A DNA stretch of 10,000 bases from Cristatella mucedo (lineage: Eukaryota; Bryozoa; Phylactolaemata; Cristatellidae): positions 9,395,001-9,405,000 of the forward strand of contig WPIO01000009.1 of assembly GCA_009760855.2 (NCBI GenBank), read 5' to 3'. Shown here piece by piece: positions 1 through 7,661 of the stretch (the first letter of the stretch is position 1; each line of letters begins with the position of its first letter). The position numbers and the translations under genes are program-made. Under the pieces are notes generated by a model. That model had not been told where the DNA came from. It worked only from the letters and a program-made list of their open reading frames with translations, and made no database searches.

Positions 1-1150
1 AACCAGCAGATCAGTTACCATGGAATCCCGCAAGGGTTGGTTCTCTGTCCTCTTCTGCTTTTCATTTACACCGAGTCTCTCGGAAAAGTGATCCGAGCAC
101 TTGGAATTGGCTATTCCTTCAATGCTGACGACACCCAGCTGTAATTTTCATTTAAAGCGTCGAAATCTGCAGAAGTGAATGATAAACTGAGTGCTTGCCG
201 TGCAGACATTCAACCTTAGATGGTTGCCAATTTTCTTTATAGAAACGTAATTAAGCTGAGTCCCTACTCAAGGACAGAAACGTAATTAAGCTGAGTCCCT
301 ACTCAAGGACACCCCAAGGGTACGACTGAACTAGAAAGCTTTGCACTAATATTTGGAGATTCCGAATTGCGATCGTCTTGATTTGCTGGTAGTGTAAGTG
401 ACCTCTTTTATATCTGCTTAAAGTTTGAAAGGTTCATTAAAACGACCGTTGGCAGCGATGGCATCACTTTCGAGTCCTGTCTAAGAATAGGAACTGTCTG
501 CCGCACTGGCATGCTAAAATTTGTACTGATTTCCTGGCTTTTTCATGGCTGGAGTACTGCAATTCAATATTGAATAGGCTACCGGAAAAAGTCATTTGTC
601 CTCTGCACTTAGTTACGAATGAGGCTGCAAGATTAGTAAACAAATTCCGGAGGTTCAGCCATGTGACTCGGTTGCCGAAGGAGCTGCGACGGCTCCTGGA
701 CAATCAACGGACGGAGAGAAGAGGGGCAAAACTTTTCTCTTGACACAAAAGGCCAAGGCTATTACTTGGCTCCTTCATACCTAGCTGAACTAGTGCACAA
801 GTTTCAGCCAGCCTCCTTGTACATTAAGATCCTTTATGAACAAGTAATTAGCTTTTCCATTCCTTCGCTGAAAGACTATTGCGAGGTAAGCTTTTGCTCT
901 GCAGGTCCTAGACTGTGAAACTCATTTCCAGAATTCTTATGCAACGACATCTACCGTCGTGCTACCAATTATGGCTCATCCATTCAAGCCTTCCCGAGCT
1001 GCTACTTCCACGCTACTCAATTCCTCGACAGCCCTCCTGATTCAGCTATGCTGGGGAATTTCTCTTTCTTACGTGAGGTGAAGTCTATTGGCTACTGTAT
1101 GTAGACGAAAAACTACGTAAGCTTTGAGTGCGGTGTAGAAAACTTCAGCA
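1..1150 (+). mobile_element. Decayed L2/CR1-type LINE fragment (reverse transcriptase and 3' end), 5' part outside the window
   Basis: Frame 1 from base 1 to the stop at 142-144 reads as the reverse-transcriptase core: GIPQG at 22-36, then a PLLLFIY segment, and NADDTQL at 121-141, where NADD replaces the catalytic YADD. Later pieces of the same protein lie in shifted frames: MVANFLYRN near 220, LEYCNSILNRLP near 550, EAARLVNKFRRFSHVT near 620, LAPSYLAELV near 767, and AGPRL-stop-NSFP near 903. The order matches the C-terminal half of L2/CR1-clade RT proteins. The segment at 1117-1145 (TAAGCTTTGAGTGCGGTGTA and following) resembles the 3' end of L2-type elements, so the copy probably runs to about 1150. 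Many stops and frameshifts show it is dead. The exact clade and both borders are uncertain. Confidence 0.8.
241..311. repeat. Perfect 35-bp tandem duplication inside the first LINE
   Basis: A 35-base unit beginning GAAACGTAATTAAGCTGAGT is present twice head to tail (242-276 and 277-311) without a mismatch, preceded by one more matching A at 241. It lies just after the MVANFLYRN segment of the RT relic. The identity of the two units within a heavily mutated LINE indicates a local duplication much younger than the element. Confidence 0.95.
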
Positions 1151-1338
1151 CGACACGCACTTAGTTCTTGTCGGTTTGTGGAGCTACAGACTTAGTATAA
1201 CAATATTCGATTGTTCAGTTCACTACACCAAGCGGCTAGATTCCACGGAGCATATGACTGTGACGAAGTTGCACAAGCAAAAGAAGGCTACAGATAAAAC
1301 TCGATATCCCCCGTGTAACCAGAGTAAATAAAAATGAT

Positions 1339-1462
1339 AAAGGTTTATTATATAGGTTAATTATACTATATATTACATATTATAATATTAATAATATGAA
1401 TAACAATAATTATAATTATTATATATATATTATATTATATAGGTTAATTATAAAGGTTTATT
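1339..1462. repeat. AT-rich segment with duplicated edge words
   Basis: Almost pure A/T sequence. The 18-base word TTATATAGGTTAATTATA occurs at 1348-1365 and again at 1435-1452. The word AAAGGTTTATT occurs at 1339-1349 on the outer left and at 1452-1462 on the outer right. Between them lies TA/ATT-rich sequence. This looks like simple AT-repeat growth with a local duplication. No coding capacity or recognisable transposon end was seen. The 190 bases between the LINE end and this segment contain nothing recognisable. Confidence 0.7.
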
Positions 1463-1540
1463 CGTTTCTCTAGCCTGGCAGTTATACTCCGTAGAAGAAA
1501 CTCCTTACTATAACTATCCATGTATCTTTTCTCTAATTAT

Positions 1541-1833
1541 TCTCCCTCTATCCCTCCCTCCCTCTCACTCTCTCTCTCTCTCTCTCTCTCTCGTTCTATC
1601 TCTCTCGCTCTCTCTCTCACTCTCTCTCTCTCTCTCTCTCTCCCTCCCTCTCTGTCTGTCTGTCTCTCCCTCTCTCTCACTATATATATATCTCTCTCTC
1701 ACTATATCTCTCTCTCTCTCTCTCACTATATCTCTCTCTCACTATATATCTCTCTCTCTCTCCCTCTCTCTCACTGTATCTCCCTTTGTCTCTCCCTCCC
1801 TTTCTATCTCTGTCCCTCTCTCTTTCTCTCTCC

Positions 1834-1919
<86 letters not shown>

Positions 1920-1937
1920 TTCTGGCTCTCTCTGTCT
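1541..1937. repeat. Long CT-rich (GA on minus) microsatellite
   Basis: About 400 bases of pyrimidine-rich simple repeat. The left part is (CT)n interrupted by CCCTCC. The middle (1678-1790) is a higher-order array in which CTCTCTCAC blocks alternate with TATATCT blocks. The right part contains an uninterrupted (TC)n tract at about 1835-1913. Open frames of Leu/Ser (plus) and Arg/Glu (minus) dipeptides across it are products of the repeat and not genes. Confidence 0.97.
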
Positions 1938-2373
1938 CAGCGACCGGATCAATCGCCATCACGTAGGCTGACAGTTCTGGGCCATCTAATTTGACGCTGC
2001 GATCGCGTTATACAGATCTTGCAATCAGAGTAACGTAGTCCACGGGGCTCTATAGGGGGCTACAACCAACCTTAGTGAGGATGGCACATCCAGAAAAGAG
2101 TGTAACTCGCTTCGGCTTTCTCTGCGATTGATCAACTGCGCGTAAAGCCGGTGCTCAACCCCCAACGAACATATCCGGCAATGCCTCGCGAAGTTAGTTT
2201 GATTGAGAAGTTCGTTTTACTACGACTCTGATCCCAGTTGAACATCACCCATGGGCAAATATAATTCTGTATTCGACTGATGCGGGCCATCTAATTACAT
2301 AAGGTTTGCTTTCTTTAGCTACAATTCCTTACAAAATACTCGATTTATATCATCCGGCCACGTGTGAGGGCGA
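1938..2373. other. No recognisable feature
   Basis: Mixed-composition sequence between the microsatellite and the alternating tract. No convincing exon, transposon end or RNA gene was seen. Confidence 0.5.
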
Positions 2374-2408
2374 GTGCATGTGTATGTGTATATATACACG
2401 TGCGTGTA
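2374..2408. repeat. Alternating purine-pyrimidine tract, possible Z-DNA
   Basis: Thirty-five consecutive bases alternate strictly purine-pyrimidine: TG/CA dinucleotides on the left, TATATATA in the middle, and ACACGTGCGTGT on the right. Such tracts can adopt left-handed DNA under negative supercoiling. It may equally be a neutral TG/TA microsatellite. Confidence 0.6.
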
Positions 2409-2539
2409 ATTGCGTTTTTTAATGCGCAATTAATGTGCCCGGTTCCTCTAAGCATTCCGCGCCTCTTCCCCTTTCTAAGCTGTCTTGGTTGTCGCGAATG
2501 CTTGCTGGAGCGGCACTTGTAACCGTGCATAAGAAACGC

Positions 2540-2545
2540 TTTATT
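2540..2545 (-). terminator. Candidate polyadenylation signal (AATAAA on minus) for the GTPase gene
   Basis: TTTATT on plus is AATAAA on minus, about 550 bases downstream of the GTPase stop codon. It is the only canonical hexamer I noticed in that interval on this strand. If used, the 3' UTR would contain the hAT relic. A hexamer alone is weak evidence. Confidence 0.2.
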
Positions 2546-2561
2546 CTTATGACGCCCAAAG

Positions 2562-2708
2562 ACGGTGGTCTCAACCTGTGGGTCGCCTAAGACCATCGCA
2601 AAATACCCATTTCCACATTTCGCACGAAATAACTTTATGGCTGAGGTTCTCCAAAACATGCGGAACTGTATTAAAGGGTCGCGGCATAAATAAAGTTGAG
2701 AATCACTT
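2562..2708 (+). mobile_element. Short non-autonomous hAT (Charlie/SPIN/URR1-like) DNA transposon
   Basis: The left end reads GGTGGTCTCAACCTGTGGGT and continues into CGCCTAAGACCATCGCAAAA. The right end reads GGAACTGTATTAAAGGGTCG, then CGGCATAAATAAAGTTGAGA, then ATCACT. The outer parts form imperfect terminal inverted repeats of the type CAGnGGTTCTCAACC. Both the termini and the internal words CTAAGACCATCG, ACTTTATGG and GTATTAAAGGGTCGCGGCAT match my memory of hAT-Charlie group miniature elements (SPIN, OposCharlie1 and URR1 of tetrapods). At about 147 bp there is no room for a transposase. An 8-bp target-site duplication is not evident. An unrelated-looking minus-strand open frame across it (2345-2659) is judged spurious. 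Confidence 0.75.
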
Positions 2709-3094
2709 CGGGCCTAAGAGAACTTAATCTTTACCCAGGCACTTTAGATAAGTCGCAGCTGACCCAGCCTCCAAACGTTCATAGCAACAAGCTTACTTGG
2801 GCGAGCGCAATTTTCCTGGTCGCACAAAAATATATATCGATGGGGCGCTGCCTGCAGTTAAGCAAGCCTCCGAGCCGCCGGCCAAAGCATTCGAGCATCG
2901 AACTCGCATCCAAGCACTTTCCCCTATGTCTCGGGGTGAAAACGGGCTCCCGGCCGTCACAAGCAGCGATCGAGCGACCATCGGGGCACGGCCCAAACTT
3001 CATACGGGCTTGGCTTCCGGCCGGCCGAGGCGGCGGCCACCGGCCGGAAGCGCGTGTGCTCTGGCGCACATCGGGTGCCGATCCGCTGCCTGCC

Positions 3095-3926
3095 TCACAG
3101 AGTGAACGTTCTCGAGCGGTAGTCGGTAGCCACCGCTCCGCCACCACACGGCTTGCTGCCCTCATCGCCATCGTCTTTTTCGGCGGACTCGGGTGACGCC
3201 TCGTCCTCAGCCGCCGCCGAAACCGTCGAAGCCGTTGCGCCCGTCGGCTTCTCTGGAGCGTCAGGGACGTGGGCGTGGGCGGCGGCGTTGGCTCGAACGA
3301 GATACGAGCGCAGGGTGCTCTGAAGCAGTGTCCTGAGCTTTCGTGTCGGCGAGCGGCAGCTGTGGCCGGCGGCCGTGACCTCCTTGTGCGCCTGCTGAAA
3401 GACGGCGAGCGCCGAGTCGTACGACTCTCGCGCCGACGACCGGTGCACTGTCTGCTTCCGGTTGCCGGCGAACGCGATTAGCCGCTCGGTCTGCATTCGC
3501 CGGCCGTCGATCAGGTCCGCTTTGGTGCCGACCACGAGCACGGCCTGCGCATCGTCTGCCTCAGCCTGCTGCTGCTGGTTCTGGTGGTGGTGGTGGCGGC
3601 GACGGTGGTGGTGGATCCACTTCCGACACTTGTCCGCTTTCACGAAGGACTCGGGTTCGACGAGCGAGAAGAGCAACAGGACGACGTCGGCCCACTTGAG
3701 CAGCTGCTCGAAGCGAGCTCGGCTCTCGTACGGCTCGGCGTCGTCCTCTGTCGGCATGCCACTGCCGCCGACGACCTGTGACAACGAGCGACACGCCAGC
3801 TCGTTCGGCGGCGGCCGGCTAAAGCGAGACGCGTCGCTAGCGACAGAGAAATTGGCGACCTCGCCAAGGCTGCCGGCTGGCGACGGTCGGCTTTCGAAGC
3901 GTCCGGCATCCAGTATCCTACGGAGA
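3095..3926 (-). CDS. Last exon of a RASL11-like small GTPase (5' exons not seen)
   Basis: The minus-strand frame is open from about 3955 to the TGA at 3095-3097. The conserved core begins with RARFEQLLKWADVVLLLFSL, matching the alpha2-beta4 region of RASL11A/B (recalled pattern CxxWAxxxxxxxSI). VLVVGTKADL follows, with TKAD at 3515-3526 as the G4 guanine-binding motif (usual form NKxD). Next come RRMQTERL, the degenerate G5 SSARES near 3430, FQQAHKEV, and RSPTRKLRTLLQSTLRS, which resembles the RSPNMQDLKRRFKQAL tail block of RASL11. Compared with that family there is a His/Arg/Gln-rich insert at 3566-3613 and an acidic, Ala-rich extension. The protein ends in RTFTL without a CAAX box, as in RASL11/RASL12/RERG proteins, so it is probably not prenylated. 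The P-loop, switch I and DxxG motif are absent, so they must lie on upstream exons. No ATG suits a complete protein. RASL12 or RERG relatives are alternatives. Confidence 0.7.
3561..3616. repeat. GCT/GGT trinucleotide-rich tract within the GTPase exon
   Basis: On plus, CTGCTGCTG is followed by GGTGGTGGTGGTGG, GGCGGCGACGG and another GGTGGTGGTGG. Read on minus it encodes HHHRRRHHHHQNQQQQ, placed between the helix ending in CRKWI and the beta strand VLVVG. The position corresponds to a surface loop of the Ras fold, so expansion is likely tolerated. The tract keeps the reading frame. Confidence 0.85.
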
Positions 3927-3975
3927 CTGCAGATTATCGGTGCGGAAGTTCGGAATTAAAACGAAGAAGTTAGCA
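3927..3975 (-). other. Candidate branch point, pyrimidine tract and 3' splice site of the GTPase exon
   Basis: On minus, TGCTAAC (plus 3969-3975) is a good branch-point match. It is followed by the pyrimidine-rich CTTCTTCGTTTTAATTCCG and then CTGCAG ending at 3927. The coding frame has a stop (TAA, plus 3956-3958) between branch point and acceptor, so splicing must occur below this point. Other AG acceptors are possible: CGCTAG at 3837 and GTCACAG at 3776. The 3927 site has the best upstream context, but no G3 DxxG motif follows it in frame. Confidence 0.45.
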
Positions 3976-4629
3976 CGCTTTGACATGTCTCTCTCCCTTT
4001 CTTCAACTATTCAGCGAAACTACTTTCGCCGAAATCCTCGTGCTGCTATCCGCTGCTTGGCTTAAGCTGAAAACATATGTATTTTACATGCGCACACGAC
4101 TGCGCAGAGCTGCATCAGGTCGATGGCTAGACTCTCACAGCGACTGAGCGCCGCTCCTTCAGCTGGTAATGCCCGCTGCTGGCCACACCGGCACCGCAAT
4201 AATCTTTACAAAAGAGGAACCAAAATTAACGCCACTGACGGCCTCAACCGTCAACACCGCCACCACCCTCTTAGGCTGTGGGGCTGGCGACCGAGAGCTG
4301 TCACATAGCCGAGACGGCTGGCTAGGCCCTGACACGTTTCGTCACTTGGCCTGACCGCTCGCTAGCCGGAGGCAGACAGCGGGCGGAGAGCAGCGCCGTC
4401 TGCTTTTTCGATCGGCTCAGATCGTCGCGTTGTAAGACGAGAGATAAGATATCGTTTACCCTCTTCGGGTCTGGGATCTCGGACCGAGACATCGTATCGG
4501 CATCGGCAACGTGTGGGATAGCGATCCTGCAGTCAGAGCTTTTATCGAAGAAATAAATCGCCTGACGGCCCTTAACACATTTGGGCTCGGCAGTTCATAG
4601 GCTGGGGTACCCGTAAACGAAACCGCAAC
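3976..4629. other. Presumed intron or intergenic DNA, nothing recognised
   Basis: Moderately GC-rich sequence upstream of the GTPase exon on minus. I searched by eye for a P-loop (GxxxxGKS/T) exon and did not find one. The short open frames at 4123-4354 have no recognisable content. Confidence 0.4.
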
Positions 4630-4785
4630 TACGTCGTTCTGTGAATGGCGCTCGCGCTGTTCGCGGCCCTGATGGTGAGTTCGAGTCCTGCATTGGGCGA
4701 TCCTTCATTGCTAAACGTAAGCTGTGGTGATAGCCATTAAGGCCCTTTCGCCGCCATACAAATGAGACGGTCGAATCAGCCATCA
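4630..4785 (+). mobile_element. tRNA-derived SINE, copy 1 (diverged)
   Basis: It aligns by eye with the better copy at 7662-7836. The box B-like AGTTCGAGTCC is at 4678-4688, followed by TGCATTGGGCGATCC, then CATTGCTAAACGTAAGC, TAGCCATTAAGGC and CCATACAAATGAGACGG. Matching blocks in the other copy are TGCAGAGGGCGACC, TATCGCTAACTGCAAGC, TAGCCGTTAAGGC and TGTACAAATAAGG. The box A region is degenerate. No poly(A) or clear target duplication was seen. Confidence 0.75.
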
Positions 4786-5434
4786 CCTTTATGGACAGCA
4801 GACCATGTCAATCGCGACCGACCCTCAGTAAACTGTCGAAAGCTAGGCTCTACCTCTAGGCGAGACGTCCTGCCGTTCCGCTATGCCTAACGCCTCACAC
4901 TGGTGTCAGGGAGATTATTTCTCGCGATAAAGGTCGTCTTTGTATGCGTAACGCTGACGGCATACAACGAGCCTCGGTGACGACCGTCCTCACGACTGTG
5001 CGTACGTGTATTCTCACGGACAGATGGGCCTATGCAAATAAACTAGATACCAACGTGTGAAGAATGGCTATTAACGACTTGGTGATGGTATCTGCGTCTT
5101 GATATTAGAGATACTATTTCCAAATAAACGTGCCACCTTATGAGGTACGGTGGTAATCGTTCATTTTTTACCATCAGTTAATTGCTATCCTTACTCTGGC
5201 TTCTTCACAGGGAATTCGCCTTTTACTCTCAGGGGTATGCAAGATGCAGTTGAAAATGCCCCAAGGGCTATTTCAGTAAGATACATTCTCTACTAGGTCG
5301 GAAAAGCGAGTAAGCTCCGATATGTTAGCCACGATTTACCAAGTACGCATAAACTTATATGTGTAACTAAAGTAAAGGTTTGCTGATTTTTACAGCGTTA
5401 TTGACATAGTGGCACAAGAATCTTACAGGTTATG
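4786..5434. other. No recognisable feature
   Basis: AT-leaning sequence without convincing exons or transposon ends. It holds an octamer-like ATGCAAAT at 5032-5039, which could easily occur by chance. Confidence 0.4.
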
Positions 5435-5523
5435 CCCCCCCCCGCTTACAATCGGCAATACAAGGTTGCCATCTGCACGATTCGAACCCACGACCTGGAT
5501 TGTGAAGTACAAGCACTGGGCTA
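5435..5523 (-). mobile_element. tRNA-derived SINE, copy 2 (minus strand, truncated)
   Basis: Read on minus: box A-like TAGCCCAGTGC starting at plus 5523, TTCACAATCC, box B GGTTCGAATCG (plus 5478-5488), then TGCAGATGGCAACC and ATTGCCGATTGTAAGC, ending in a C9 run on plus (5435-5443). These blocks line up with the 7662-7836 copy. The box A to box B distance is 35 bases here against 44 there, consistent with a 9-base deletion in the D-arm part. The downstream SINE body is missing. It cannot be a functional tRNA because the acceptor stem is absent. Confidence 0.7.
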
Positions 5524-5715
5524 AGAAGATCCAGGGGTGTATATGCAACCTTTGTACTAAAAGGAACTACATTAAATGCGTTTAATAAGGGCAGTTCGAC
5601 GAAAGTCATTAGCAGTGTTTTCGTGGAAGAAAATCCAATACATGTGTCGAGGCAGTTATTAAAGACTGCTTGTAATGCTGTGCACACGACTACTAATTAA
5701 AGCGAGAAAGCCCGA

Positions 5716-5731
5716 CCGTCCGTCCGTCCGT
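5716..5731. repeat. (CCGT)4 tetranucleotide repeat
   Basis: Four head-to-tail CCGT units followed by CCCCCCTCCCGG. The rest of 5550-5894 holds nothing recognised. Confidence 0.85.
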
Positions 5732-5894
5732 CCCCCCTCCCGGTAGGATGGCGCACTTCCGTCATACGGCAAGATGGCTAAGCGTTGTCTTCCGTGACCG
5801 TACTATGACTGCTTCTAATCGACTCTGCGAAGCGAGTCCACAGGTAGTGAGCTCTCGTTAGCAATGAACAGCCATTACAAAGGAAGCGCGTTTG

Positions 5895-5960
5895 GACCTT
5901 AGAGCCACTAGCAAAGGCAATTAATAAGTAGCTAGCGACTAGCAGCATGTGAGCATCTTA
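5895..5960 (+). repeat. 66-bp perfect direct repeat, left copy
   Basis: Begins GACCTTAGAGCCACTAGCAA and ends TGTGAGCATCTTA. It is identical base for base to 9178-9243 in the same orientation, offset by 3283 bases, and the match stops abruptly on both sides. It contains internal CTAGC/GCTAG words. It resembles no family that I recognise. Confidence 0.97.
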
Positions 5961-6395
5961 CTTGCTCAGCCGATCTTAGAAGCCGGCTGCATGACCGACT
6001 GGCACATAGATAGCCGCCGCTGACGAAGCAGCGCATCCTGCACCGAGGAGTTTCTTCCAGTCCTCGTCTCCTTTCAGCAGAATGAATGAGAAAGCGCTTC
6101 ACTCACTATGTAACATTGCCGAGCGGCTAACACCTTCCCTTCCCCCTTAGTGAATGTACTCTTCCCCCTGGGCCTATCGCCACTAGAACAAGCTCCCCTC
6201 CAAGCACCTCGCTTGGCCCACCCAACAGCCGTTGCCGTCGCTGGCGGCTGCGCACGGCGACCGCCGTGCAGACGAGCGGAATGGACTAGAATGGACGCTC
6301 ATTCTCGAGCGCCACTGTAAAGTGTAGCGCAAAAAAGGCTTCCTGCCTCTCCGGCTGCGAATGGAGAGATGGGCCCAGCCGCGTGAGACGAAACA

Positions 6396-6433
6396 AGACG
6401 AATAGACGAATAGACGCCCAGACGAATAGACGG
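6396..6433. repeat. AGACGAAT short tandem repeat
   Basis: AGACGAAT occurs at 6396-6403 and 6404-6411, followed by AGACG, a CCC interruption, and another AGACGAATAGACGG. Confidence 0.85.
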
Positions 6434-6551
6434 CGAGCTCTGCCCTCAGAGGTCTGATCGGCCAGCGGCATTGCCTCCGCGCCTTTGGCGAAATGCTCTG
6501 GTTTAGCCTACGCAGAGCTCAAACTCTCGACACGTTCCAGCGGCCGTTGTT

Positions 6552-6569
6552 GGGGGGGGGGAGGGAGGG
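6552..6569 (+). repeat. G-rich run, possible G-quadruplex
   Basis: Ten consecutive G followed by AGGGAGGG, giving at least four G-tracts of three or more in 18 bases. Confidence 0.6.
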
Positions 6570-6654
6570 CTTGAGTAATTACACCCGTACACCATCTCTG
6601 AACGCACTGCCTACAGCACGTCGAATTCAATCAACTCCCTTGCTGCGTGTATTC

Positions 6655-7613
6655 ATGACATCCGAACATAGATGGCAGCAAATTTTCTTAAATTGAATTA
6701 CGACAAAATTTATTTGATAGTTCTGGGAAAAACAAGTGTGATTCGGAAATTGGAAAACTGAACTCTCGAAATCGGCTCTGCTAGCATATCTCCTGTTGCA
6801 TCAGCACAAAATCTAGGTGTCCTGTTAAAAGCGACCTGTCATTAGACGGCTAAATCAGCTCCACAGCCAAGTACTTTTAGCTACATAAAATTGCTAAAAT
6901 TCGGGCTTGCTTAGGCAGGAATACTAAATCTAAGTTGGTACATGCATTTGTGACATCCCGTCTTGACTTCTGTAACTCACTGCTTGCTGGCCTACCGGCC
7001 TATGCACCTAGGTGCTTGCAGCTGGTGCAAAACTCTGCAGCTAGGCCGGTCTGTCGTGAGCGTCACAGTTGCCACATTAAACCATTTCTTGCCGAGCTGC
7101 ACTGGCTCCCAGTAAGATCATCGACTTCAAGGTTCTATCACTCACTTTTAGATCCCTTCCTTCTTTGGCTCCAGCCCACCTACCAGATCTATTCCCCGCC
7201 AGGCTAGGCATCGTACCACCCGCTTTTCTGAATCAAACTTTTTAGCTACACATTGTACGAACACCTCAAATCCTTTGGAGACCGTGCCTTTAGTTCGTAT
7301 GTTTCCAAATCCTAGAATTCACTTCCGATGAAGTCACGATAACCCCCCCGACTTAAAAGAAGCTTAAAAAAGCTAAAAATGCACGTACTTGTCGCAGCGT
7401 TTTTGTGGGTTCATGTGATTCGTCCTTTGTGTGCTTATGCATGCCATCACTATGCGTGCTGCTACTAACCATATCTGCATTCTGAACATGTTCACTTGTA
7501 ACCATGTTATGCTTGTTGACATAGATCATGCCACCACTATTCATTCGATCGTGCTTCCTTAACAGTACATCTAAAGTGTCTAGAAATAGATTGAAGTTGA
7601 TATACAGAAGTTC
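6655..7613 (+). mobile_element. Second decayed L2/CR1-type LINE fragment (C-terminal RT and 3' end)
   Basis: Begins near 6660 with WMAANFLKLNYDK, followed by NLGVLL near 6813. It continues with VHAFVTSRLDFCNSLLAGLP, QLVQNSAARPV and HIKPFLAELHWLPV in the open frame 6935-7207. It then shifts frame to SLAPAHLPDLF (about 7164) and FGDRAFSSYVSKS-stop-NSLP (7274-7327). Motif order and spacing match the C-terminal RT region of L2/CR1-clade elements. An AAAGTGTCTAGAAATAGATT segment near 7573 resembles the hairpin-like 3' end of such elements. Stops and frameshifts make it non-functional. It overlaps the region represented in the first LINE and has the same orientation, but protein identity is modest, so it may be another subfamily. 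The 3' border is approximate. Confidence 0.82.
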
Positions 7614-7661
7614 TCTGAGGGTGCTTTAAAATTGCATCAATATTTTTATTGTTACCGGCTA

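Larger units (their letters stand above)
5961..6654. other. No gene recognised; GC-rich with small repeats
   Basis: Holds a short inverted repeat (GCACGGCG at 6252-6259, CGCCGTGC at 6262-6269), the AGACGAAT array at 6396-6433 and a G-run at 6552. The open frames here show no recognisable domain. Confidence 0.4.

Noticed and set aside
1520-1971. Ser/Leu-rich (plus) and Arg/Glu-rich (minus) open frames
   Set aside because: They are translations of the (CT)n/(GA)n microsatellite, which leaves all frames open. No non-repetitive coding sequence is attached.
2345-2659. Minus-strand 104-codon frame with a basic middle part
   Set aside because: Its N-terminal part is the hAT relic read backwards and its C-terminal part is the TG/TA alternating tract. 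No domain is recognisable.
2696-3196. Plus-strand frame of 166 codons opposite the end of the GTPase exon
   Set aside because: It has no recognisable domain and overlaps the antisense of the GTPase C-terminus, where high GC content keeps several frames open.
3462-3959. Plus-strand frame with a tryptophan run opposite the GTPase exon
   Set aside because: The tryptophan run is the opposite-strand reading of the His codon repeat. The minus frame has clear Ras-family motifs and this one has none.
5032-5039. Octamer motif ATGCAAAT as a regulatory site
   Set aside because: A single eight-base match in AT-leaning DNA with no nearby promoter is expected by chance.
5430-5687. Minus-strand 85-codon frame
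   Set aside because: It runs through SINE copy 2 and its flank. No conserved protein motif was seen.
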